Origin: a bacterium
Lineage (GTDB): Bacteria > Bacillota > Clostridia > Oscillospirales > Acutalibacteraceae
Length of the DNA stretch: 7,988 nt
Reading direction: 5' to 3'
NCBI GenBank assembly: GCA_004560045.1
Contig: SFWF01000063.1
Coordinates: 1 to 7,988, forward strand
The notes below the pieces were generated by a model that was not told the DNA's origin, did no database searches, and saw only the letters and a program-made list of their open reading frames with translations. This document shows positions 1 through 4,545 of the stretch, one piece after another. A program made the translations under genes and the position numbers. Numbering within the stretch: the stretch's first letter is position 1; every line of letters begins with the position of its first letter.

Positions 1-36
1 AAGATTCAAAAAAATCACAAAAAATTTATTTACCCC

Positions 37-65
37 TTGACAAAGTAGGCAAATAGGAATATAAT
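37..65 (+). promoter_or_regulatory. Sigma-A-type promoter of the trp T-box / trpB2 unit
   Basis: TTGACA at 37-42 and TATAAT at 60-65 are separated by exactly 17 bases, so both boxes match the sigma-70/sigma-A consensus perfectly. Transcription would start around 71-74, just before the T-box leader. A fully consensus promoter fits a gene whose control lies in transcript termination rather than in initiation. Confidence 0.93.
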
Positions 66-71
66 GTAATA

Positions 72-368
72 AACTTAATAATCAAACCGTTGAAGCGGAG
101 ATAACGGCAATAATGCCTTTCCAGAGAGCCTGTGGTGCTGAGAGTCAGGTAAGAAACAAGTTGTCAAATGGACCGCTGAGGGCGCAGTCAAATGGATTTT
201 TCCAAAGTATTCTGCGACGCTGTAGGCAAGCGTACAAATGCCAGGGATATGTTGGTAGCCTGCTAAGTGCATAGGGTCATTCCTATGAATCAAGGTGGCA
301 CCGCGGATAGTGTTTATATTATTCGTCCTTGACAGATGGTATATTTCTGTCAAGGGCGTTTTTGTTTT
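72..368 (+). promoter_or_regulatory. T-box riboswitch, tryptophan type
   Basis: This leader RNA senses uncharged tRNA and sets read-through into trpB2. Stem I base: AGCGG (94-98) pairs with CCGCT (173-177), with kink-turn GA elements flanking it. GATAAC (100-105) can pair with GTTGTC (160-165) above the specifier loop. The specifier is TGG at 169-171 (Trp codon) followed by A172. The AG bulge AGAGAG is at 123-128, and CCTG (129-132)/CAGG (146-149) closes the distal loop. CATAGG (270-275)/CCTATG (282-287) is a Stem III candidate. The conserved T-box is at 290-306: TCAAGG (290-295) pairs with CCTTGA (327-332), and GCG (303-305) with CGT (324-326). This leaves a 7-base bulge UGGCACC (296-302) as the antiterminator. 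The bulge UGGC would pair with GCCA, fitting a tRNA with discriminator G73, as in bacterial tRNA-Trp. The start base is inferred from the promoter. Confidence 0.95.
324..368 (+). terminator. T-box intrinsic terminator
   Basis: Positions 324-335 pair with 347-358 in a 12-bp stem with one G-U pair and an 11-base loop. TTTTTGTTTT follows at 359-368. The 5' arm contains CCTTGA (327-332), the same bases used by the antiterminator, so the two structures exclude each other as expected for a T-box. Confidence 0.93.
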
Positions 369-370
369 AT

Positions 371-414
371 AACTCCTTTGACTTAAGTATAAAGTTAAAG
401 GAGTTTTCCTTTTT
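371..414 (+). terminator. Second, tandem terminator-like hairpin
   Basis: Positions 371-384 pair with 392-405 in a 14-bp stem with one G-U pair and a 7-base loop. The tail TTTTCCTTTTT runs from about 404 to 414. It starts three bases after the T-box terminator tail and ends directly at the AGGAGG of the small leader ORF. A standard T-box needs only one terminator. This could be a back-up terminator or a second regulated one. The U-tract is broken by CC, so its efficiency is uncertain. Confidence 0.7.
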
Positions 415-428
415 AGGAGGTAAATACA

Positions 429-488
429 ATGTTGCTTACAAAACGCTGGCGCCCTGTGGGACGCCGAATCATCAATTTGCACACGTAG
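429..488 (+). CDS. Putative 19-residue basic leader peptide upstream of trpB2
   Basis: A perfect AGGAGG (415-420) lies 8 bases before ATG at 429. The ORF encodes MLLTKRWRPVGRRIINLHT and stops at TAG 486-488, 48 bases before the trpB2 start and in the same frame. The peptide has one Trp (codon 7, TGG at 447-449), four Arg, one Lys and two His, so it is strongly basic. The Trp codon abuts a GC-rich hairpin (448-454 with 458-465, A461 bulged, loop TGT) that a ribosome at codon 7 would hold open. It could be an attenuator or translational-coupling leader, a small functional peptide, or a chance ORF. The ribosome binding site is stronger than many in the window, which argues against chance. I do not recognise a family, and no function is assigned. 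Confidence 0.45.
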   Translation: MLLTKRWRPVGRRIINLHT

Positions 489-536
489 AAATATCACATA
501 CTAAAACTAACTTAATCCTATACGGAGGTAATTAAA

Positions 537-1910
537 ATGAAAACCGAAAAAATTCCTTATAAAATCTATCTTAACGAAAGCGAGATGCCGAAGGCCTGGT
601 ATAATCTGCGTGCCGATATGAAGAAGAAACCGGCACCGCTCCTTAACCCTGCAACGCTTCAGCCGATGAAGGCGGAAGAGCTTGAAGGTGTATTCTGTAA
701 AGAGCTCATCGCACAAGAGCTTGATAATGATACTCCCTATTTTGAAATTCCCGAAGAAATCCGTAATTTCTATAAAATGTACCGTCCCGCACCGCTTGTT
801 CGCGCCTACTGTCTTGAAGAAAAACTCCAAACTCCCGCAAAGATTTATTACAAATTTGAGGGTAACAACACCAGCGGCTCTCATAAACTGAATTCCGCTA
901 TTGCTCAGGCATACTACGCCAAGAAGCAGGGGCTTAAAGGCGTAACCACCGAAACCGGAGCCGGTCAATGGGGCACAGCTCTTTCTATGGCTTGTTCGTA
1001 TTTTGATCTTGACTGCAAGGTGTATATGGTTAAATGTTCGTATGAACAGAAGCCGTTCCGCCGTGAAGTTATGCGTACCTACGGCGCATCGGTAACTCCT
1101 TCGCCGTCAATGGAAACCGAAGTCGGCAAAAAGATCCTTGCTGAACATCCCGGCACCACCGGAAGTCTTGGATGCGCTATTTCCGAAGCGGTAGAAAAGG
1201 CTGTTACAAGCGACGGATATCGTTATGTGCTTGGAAGCGTACTTAATCAGGTACTGCTTCATCAGTCGGTTATCGGCCTCGAAACCAAAGCGGCGCTGGA
1301 TAAATACGGCATCAAACCCGATATGATTATCGGCTGCGCAGGCGGTGGCTCTAACCTTGGCGGTCTTATCGCACCTTTTATGGGCGAAAAACTGCGTGGA
1401 GAAGCAGACTATCGTATTATCGCTGTTGAACCTGCATCTTGTCCGAGCTTAACCCGTGGTGTATATGCTTACGACTTCTGCGATACCGGAAAGGTTTGCC
1501 CGATGGCGAAAATGTACACGCTCGGCTGTGATTTTATCCCCTCAGCCAACCACGCAGGCGGTTTACGCTATCATGGAATGAGCTCGACCCTTTCCGAGCT
1601 TTACGATCAAGGACTTATGGAGGCAGTAAGCGTAAAACAGACCGATGTATTTGAAGCGGCAGAATACTTTGCAAGAGTCGAAGGCATCCTGCCTGCTCCT
1701 GAAAGCTCTCACGCTATTCGTGTGGCAATTGATGAAGCCCTTAAATGCAAAGAAACCGGCGAGGAAAAGACTATCGTGTTTGGCCTTACCGGTACCGGAT
1801 ACTTTGATATGGTGGCTTATGAGAAATTCCACGACGGCGAAATGAGCGACTATATTCCCACCGATGAGGAACTCGAAAGTTATCGTGCAAAGCTCCCCAA
1901 AATAGATTAA
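537..1910 (+). CDS. trpB: TrpB2-type tryptophan synthase beta chain (indole + serine to tryptophan)
   Basis: This is a cytosolic PLP enzyme of fold type II, 457 residues long. That is longer than classical TrpB (about 400) and typical of the TrpB2 / TrpB-like subfamily with its N-terminal extension. Visible motifs: GSHKLNSA (114-121) with Lys117 as the Schiff-base lysine; ETGAGQWG (139-146) with the catalytic Glu139; GGGSN (269-273) as the PLP-phosphate loop; GGLRYHG (341-347); and GLTGTGYFD (416-424) near the pyridine nitrogen. No key residue is missing. The start is fixed by GGAGG at 524-528, 8 bases before ATG. No trpA or other trp gene follows; the message ends at a terminator 15 bases on. 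TrpB2 proteins often act without TrpA, so indole salvage is the likely role (inference). The Trp T-box upstream indicates induction when tRNA-Trp is uncharged and supports the Trp assignment over another beta-replacement reaction. Confidence 0.93.
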   Translation: MKTEKIPYKIYLNESEMPKAWYNLRADMKKKPAPLLNPATLQPMKAEELEGVFCKELIAQELDNDTPYFEIPEEIRNFYKMYRPAPLVRAYCLEEKLQTPAKIYYKFEGNNTSGSHKLNSAIAQAYYAKKQGLKGVTTETGAGQWGTALSMACSYFDLDCKVYMVKCSYEQKPFRREVMRTYGASVTPSPSMETEVGKKILAEHPGTTGSLGCAISEAVEKAVTSDGYRYVLGSVLNQVLLHQSVIGLETKAALDKYGIKPDMIIGCAGGGSNLGGLIAPFMGEKLRGEADYRIIAVEPASCPSLTRGVYAYDFCDTGKVCPMAKMYTLGCDFIPSANHAGGLRYHGMSSTLSELYDQGLMEAVSVKQTDVFEAAEYFARVEGILPAPESSHAIRVAIDEALKCKETGEEKTIVFGLTGTGYFDMVAYEKFHDGEMSDYIPTDEELESYRAKLPKID

Positions 1911-1924
1911 ATACCACCCCATAC

Positions 1925-1961
1925 AATGCCGTTCCGCTAACGCAGAGCGGCATTTATTTAT
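1925..1961 (+). terminator. Terminator after trpB2
   Basis: AATGCCG (1925-1931) pairs with CGGCATT (1948-1954), followed by the T-rich run TTTATTTATT. An alternative inner pairing CCGCT (1934-1938)/AGCGG (1946-1950) competes with it. It sits 15 bases past the trpB2 stop and makes the unit monocistronic. Confidence 0.8.
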
Positions 1962-2002
1962 TAAAAAACGGAAAATTTTTTAGCTTTCTGATTTTGACAA
2001 AG

Positions 2003-2046
2003 AAAAAACCGTGAAACCCTTATAACTACAAGGATTTCACGGTTTT
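2003..2046 (-). terminator. Terminator of the tRNA-Pro transcript (possibly bidirectional)
   Basis: Positions 2005-2016 are exactly complementary to 2035-2046 (12 bp). Read on the minus strand, the stem is followed by a T-run (complement of the A-run at 2003-2008). It lies 5 bases past the tRNA 3' end. On the plus strand the tail is also T-rich, so it may also stop read-through from trpB2. Confidence 0.85.
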
Positions 2047-2050
2047 CTAT

Positions 2051-2127
2051 TGGTCCGAGTGTCGAGATTCGAACTCGAGGCCTCTTGAACCCCATTCAAG
2101 CGCGATACCAAACTTCGCCACACCCGG
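2051..2127 (-). tRNA. tRNA-Pro(GGG)
   Basis: The 77-base minus-strand gene folds completely. Acceptor CCGGGTG pairs with CACTCGG (one G-U). The D stem is GCGA/TCGC with loop AGTTTGGTA. Anticodon stem CTTGA/TCAAG encloses loop ATGGGGT, giving anticodon GGG (Pro, codons CCC/CCT). The T stem TCGAG/CTCGA has loop TTCGAAT. Discriminator A is followed by an encoded CCA (complement of 2051-2053). C1-G72 fits bacterial proline tRNAs. It has its own promoter and terminator and is a single-gene unit. Confidence 0.96.
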
Positions 2128-2153
2128 ATGCTTTCTTTTCGTCAGCAAATGTG

Positions 2154-2182
2154 ATTATACCACAACGCTTTTCAAAAATCAA
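2154..2182 (-). promoter_or_regulatory. Promoter of tRNA-Pro
   Basis: On the minus strand, TTGATT (complement of 2177-2182), a 17-base spacer and TATAAT (complement of 2154-2159) precede the tRNA 5' end by about 26 bases. A TG one base upstream of TATAAT makes an extended -10. The 12-base core TTGTGGTATAAT also occurs in the HPr promoter. Confidence 0.88.
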
Positions 2183-2193
2183 GTAAAATTTTC

Positions 2194-2228
2194 AAAAAAC
2201 AACCGATATTTTTTATATCGGTTGTTTT
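2194..2228 (-). terminator. Terminator of the HPr gene
   Basis: Positions 2196-2209 pair with 2215-2228 in an exact stem with a 5-base loop. On the minus strand a T-run follows (complement of the A-run at 2194-2199). It lies 5 bases past the HPr stop codon and separates HPr from the tRNA promoter. Confidence 0.88.
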
Positions 2229-2233
2229 ATCGA

Positions 2234-2500
2234 TTAAAGTTCGCCGAAACCGGTCTCAACAAGCTCTACAAGAGCGGCGAGAGCAGCCTCTTCGTCAGAG
2301 CCGTCAACGATAATACGGATCTCGGTTCCGCCTACGATACCGAGGGAAAGAACGCCGAGTAAGCTTTTGGCATTAACTCTTCTCTCTTCCTTTTCTACCC
2401 AAACAGTAGACTTAAACTCGTTAGCCTTCTGAATGAAAAAGGTAGCGGGTCTTGCATGAAGACCAACCTGATTATTTACAACTACATCTTTAACGCACAT
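2234..2500 (-). CDS. ptsH: Phosphocarrier protein HPr
   Basis: This small cytosolic PTS protein accepts phosphate from PEP via enzyme I and passes it to sugar-specific EIIA domains. At 88 residues it has the normal family length. The signature GLHARPA has His15, the enzyme-I phosphorylation site, and AKSLLG has Ser46, the regulatory site used by HPr kinase in Gram-positive bacteria (P-Ser-HPr then acts with CcpA). Retaining His15 separates it from Crh, which has Gln there. Start: AAGGAG lies 8 bases before ATG on the minus strand. ptsI is not adjacent, unlike the usual ptsHI order. A stand-alone ptsH with its own promoter and terminator suggests that HPr serves several PTS systems or works mainly as a regulator (inference). 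Confidence 0.95.
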   Translation of the reverse strand: MCVKDVVVNNQVGLHARPATFFIQKANEFKSTVWVEKEERRVNAKSLLGVLSLGIVGGTEIRIIVDGSDEEAALAALVELVETGFGEL

Positions 2501-2557
2501 AAAACATACTCCTTATATCAAATTAAGCATATAGTGGTCTAAAATTATTATGATACT

Positions 2558-2585
2558 ATTATACCACAATATATTCCACAGTCAA
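2558..2585 (-). promoter_or_regulatory. Promoter of the HPr gene
   Basis: On the minus strand, TTGACT (complement of 2580-2585), a 16-base spacer and TATAAT (complement of 2558-2563) with an extended -10 TG. Transcription would start about 50 bases before the HPr ATG. Confidence 0.85.
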
Positions 2586-2616
2586 CGGCAAAAAATCAAG
2601 TTCTATCAAAAGTTCA

Positions 2617-2677
2617 AAGGTCGACGAATTTCGACCTTAAGTTTTGTGAAAAATGCTCAAAAAGTTGAATAACTTTT
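2617..2677 (-). terminator. Weak terminator candidates after trmD
   Basis: Two hairpins follow the trmD stop on the minus strand. The first pairs AAAAGTT with AACTTTT (about 2659-2677) and is followed by a short T-run. The second pairs AAGGTCGA (2617-2624) exactly with TCGACCTT (2631-2638), with a 6-base loop and only a patchy T-rich tail. Neither is a textbook terminator. Together they probably end the operon before the HPr promoter. No gene was seen in 2586-2688. Confidence 0.5.
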
Positions 2678-2688
2678 ATGCAGTAGAG

Positions 2689-3426
2689 TTATTTTTCCTT
2701 CTTAAGCTCGTCTAAAAATATTTTTTCCTTTTTGGAAAGCTCGGCACCTTCGAGCATTTCGGGACGGCGGCGGTAGGTTTCTTCTATCGCTCTTTCCCGT
2801 CTCCATTTAGCGATATTAGCGTGGTGACCCGAAAGCAACACCTCGGGAACCTGCATATCGTTCCAGGTTTCGGGCTTAGTGTACTGCGGATATTCAAGAA
2901 GGCCTGCAAAATGACTTTCTTCGGTAAAACAGATATCGTCGGCCAAGACCCCCGGCAGCATTCGGCATACCGCGTCGACTACGGTCAGAGCAGGTAGCTC
3001 TCCGCCCGTAAGCACGTAATCTCCGACCGAGATCTCCTCGTCGACGATTGCATCGATCACACGCTGATCAACACCTTCATAATGACCGCAAAGCAGTACT
3101 AACCTATCGTACTTTGAAAGCTCTACAGCCTTTTTCTGAGTAAATGTGGGACCCTTCGGGGTCATATAAACAAGGTGCGGCTTAGCTTCGGTTTCGGGAT
3201 CGTAAAGGGACGTAAAGCAGTTATATATAGGAGCGGCCGACATAACCATTCCCATTCCGCCGCCATAGGGCGTATCGTCTACCTTATTATGCTTATTTCC
3301 CGAAAAGTCGCGGATATTATGACAAGAAATTTCTACCTTTCCCGCCTTTCGGGCACGTCCGATAATACTTTCGCTAAGCACCGCTTCGCACATTTCGGGG
3401 AAAAGGGTCATTATATCAATCTTCAT
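2689..3426 (-). CDS. trmD: tRNA (guanine-37-N1)-methyltransferase
   Basis: TrmD transfers a methyl group from SAM to G37 of tRNAs reading CNN codons, including proline, and so prevents +1 frameshifting. The 245 residues match the family. Motifs: GGGMGMVM (55-62), LLCGHYEGVDQR (111-122), the SPOUT-knot region VGDYVLTGGELPAL (134-147), Arg155 in CRMLPGVL, GLLEYPQYT (175-183) and VPEVLLSGHH (193-202). By alignment from memory with E. coli/Haemophilus TrmD, the catalytic Asp169 is replaced by Glu170 here (EESHF instead of EDSF). Glu can act as a base, and the rest is well conserved. The ATG overlaps the end of rimM by 11 bases, with AAGGA inside rimM as ribosome binding site, so translation is probably coupled. 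It is the last gene of the operon. Confidence 0.96.
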   Translation of the reverse strand: MKIDIMTLFPEMCEAVLSESIIGRARKAGKVEISCHNIRDFSGNKHNKVDDTPYGGGMGMVMSAAPIYNCFTSLYDPETEAKPHLVYMTPKGPTFTQKKAVELSKYDRLVLLCGHYEGVDQRVIDAIVDEEISVGDYVLTGGELPALTVVDAVCRMLPGVLADDICFTEESHFAGLLEYPQYTKPETWNDMQVPEVLLSGHHANIAKWRRERAIEETYRRRPEMLEGAELSKKEKIFLDELKKEK

Positions 3427-3931
3427 CTTCGAAAATTCCTTTCAGGGGTCTTATAACAACCTTTTCGGCATCGATATCAACCGATATTACAACCTCGTCG
3501 ATACAGGGAATAAGATATTCCTTTTCTTCCTTTTTTATATGCCATACGTCGTTGGCACCCGTTTCGGAAACTTCGGATATTTTTCCGAGAAGCTTACCCG
3601 AATCGGCGTCGAAAACCTCACAGCCGATAAGCTCGGTTATGAAATACTGACCCTCTTCAAGCTCTGCGTCTTTGCGGGCCATATAAAGGACCTTGCCCCT
3701 ATACTTTTCGGCCTCTTCGATAGAATCGACCCCTTTAAGAGCGGCAATGACTACGTTGCCGTGGGGGCTCGCTTTAAGGGCTTCAAGGTAAGAGGCGCCG
3801 TTTTTATCTAAATAGAGTTTTTTAAGCGTGCAGAAAAACTCGGGAGTATCGCACCAGGCCTGAATACGGACCATTCCGCGAACTCCGTGAGTTCCTACGA
3901 TCTTTCCAACCTCTAAGAAATTCTGTTTCAT
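3416..3931 (-). CDS. rimM: Ribosome maturation factor RimM
   Basis: RimM binds S19 in the 30S head and helps 16S rRNA processing and assembly of the small subunit. The 171 residues fit the family. The N-terminal RimM domain (about 5-85) contains VGKIVGTHGVRGMVRI (8-23), and the C-terminal PRC-barrel (about 95-166) contains GANDVW (125-130) and YLIPCIDEVV (139-148). Start: GGGAG lies 7 bases before ATG on the minus strand. It follows khpA after a 56-base gap holding a GC-rich hairpin, and overlaps trmD by 11 bases. Pairing of rimM with rpsP and trmD is a widely conserved ribosome-biogenesis cluster. Confidence 0.95.
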   Translation of the reverse strand: MKQNFLEVGKIVGTHGVRGMVRIQAWCDTPEFFCTLKKLYLDKNGASYLEALKASPHGNVVIAALKGVDSIEEAEKYRGKVLYMARKDAELEEGQYFITELIGCEVFDADSGKLLGKISEVSETGANDVWHIKKEEKEYLIPCIDEVVISVDIDAEKVVIRPLKGIFEDED

Positions 3932-3954
3932 AATTCTTCTCCCAAATAAAGTTA

Positions 3955-3977
3955 AACCCCCACATTGGGTGGGGGTT
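3955..3977 (-). promoter_or_regulatory. Intercistronic GC-rich hairpin between khpA and rimM
   Basis: AACCCCCAC (3955-3963) is exactly complementary to GTGGGGGTT (3969-3977), with a 5-base loop. On the minus strand it is followed by TTTAACTTTATTT, a broken U-tract, and then by the rimM ribosome binding site. It could act as a partial terminator, an RNase-processing boundary or a 3'-end stabiliser. Any of these would lower rimM-trmD output relative to rpsP-khpA. Confidence 0.6.
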
Positions 3978-3987
3978 ACTTAACAAA

Positions 3988-4221
3988 TCAGTCGATTTCG
4001 ACCATAACTTTGTCGCCGGTACGGTTTGCGGCGGCACGCATAACGGTACGGATAGCCTTGGCTATACGACCCTGCTTACCGATAACACGTCCCATATCGT
4101 CTTCAGCAACGTGAAGATGGAAAACGATAACTCCTTCTTCGTTTACGGCATCCTCGGTAACGGTTACCTGATCGGGAGCCTCAACGAGTCCGGCTGCGAT
4201 GGATACGAGAAGTTCTTTCAT
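3988..4221 (-). CDS. khpA: KH-domain RNA-binding protein KhpA (YlqC family)
   Basis: This 77-residue single-KH-domain protein binds RNA in the cytosol. In Gram-positive bacteria the family partners with KhpB/Jag and affects cell division and small-RNA biology. The RNA-gripping loop is visible as GRVIGKQGR (44-52), with GKQG at 48-51, followed by helix IAKAIRTVMRAAA. The N-terminal MKELLVSIAAGLVEAPDQV is typical of YlqC proteins. Start: GGAGG is 8 bases before ATG. It starts 20 bases after rpsP, the standard Firmicutes position. B. subtilis carries ylqD next; it is absent here. Confidence 0.93.
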   Translation of the reverse strand: MKELLVSIAAGLVEAPDQVTVTEDAVNEEGVIVFHLHVAEDDMGRVIGKQGRIAKAIRTVMRAAANRTGDKVMVEID

Positions 4222-4241
4222 TTAGTTGTCCTCCACTAAGA

Positions 4242-4484
4242 TTAGATAATTTCGGATTTTTTGAGAAGAGCCTTTACGGTGTCGGTAGGCTGAGCGCCGT
4301 TAGCGATCCACTTCTTAGCCTTTTCGCCGTCGATGTTAACTACAGCGGGTTCCTTGGTAGGATCGTAGGTTCCGATCTCCTCAATGAAACGACCGTCACG
4401 GGGATAGCGGGAATCTGCAACAACTACACGGTAGAAGGGAGCCTTCTTAGCGCCTAATCTGCGAAGTCTGATTTTAACTGCCAT
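4242..4484 (-). CDS. rpsP: 30S ribosomal protein S16
   Basis: S16 is an early-assembling 30S protein that binds 16S rRNA. The 80 residues match bacterial S16. The N-terminus [20 protein letters not shown] and the segment [20 protein letters not shown] are diagnostic, and the C-terminal part carries [13 protein letters not shown]. Start: GGAGG lies 9 bases before ATG on the minus strand. It sits between ffh and khpA, with a 61-base leader that contains a hairpin. Confidence 0.97.
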   Translation of the reverse strand: MAVKIRLRRLGAKKAPFYRVVVADSRYPRDGRFIEEIGTYDPTKEPAVVNIDGEKAKKWIANGAQPTDTVKALLKKSEII

Positions 4485-4514
4485 TCTGAATACACCTCCA
4501 TAAGTATTTTTATA

Positions 4515-4538
4515 TAATTAAGAGAAAACTCTTGATTA
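4515..4538 (-). promoter_or_regulatory. Hairpin in the rpsP leader (ffh-rpsP gap)
   Basis: TAAT-T-AAGAG (4515-4524) pairs with CTCTT-G-ATTA (4529-4538) with one internal mismatch. The 4-base loop reads UUUU in the minus-strand RNA. It lies in the 61-base gap before rpsP. There is no clean T-run after it, so it is not an obvious terminator. Candidate roles are mRNA processing between ffh and rpsP, or ribosomal-protein feedback. The AT-rich sequence beside it could hide a weak internal promoter, but no good -35/-10 pair was found. Confidence 0.4.
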
Positions 4539-4545
4539 ACTATGA

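Noticed and set aside
75..497. 140-codon open frame on the minus strand over the trp leader
   Set aside because: It lies entirely antisense to the T-box, both hairpins and the leader ORF, has no recognisable domain, and its openness is explained by structured RNA sequence.
329..535. 68-codon plus-strand frame across the terminators
   Set aside because: Its start lies inside the T-box terminator with no SD, and it runs through the second hairpin and the leader ORF in another frame.
507..968. Minus-strand 153-codon frame inside trpB2
   Set aside because: It is a shadow of the well-supported trpB2 gene, with no domain and no ribosome binding site evidence.
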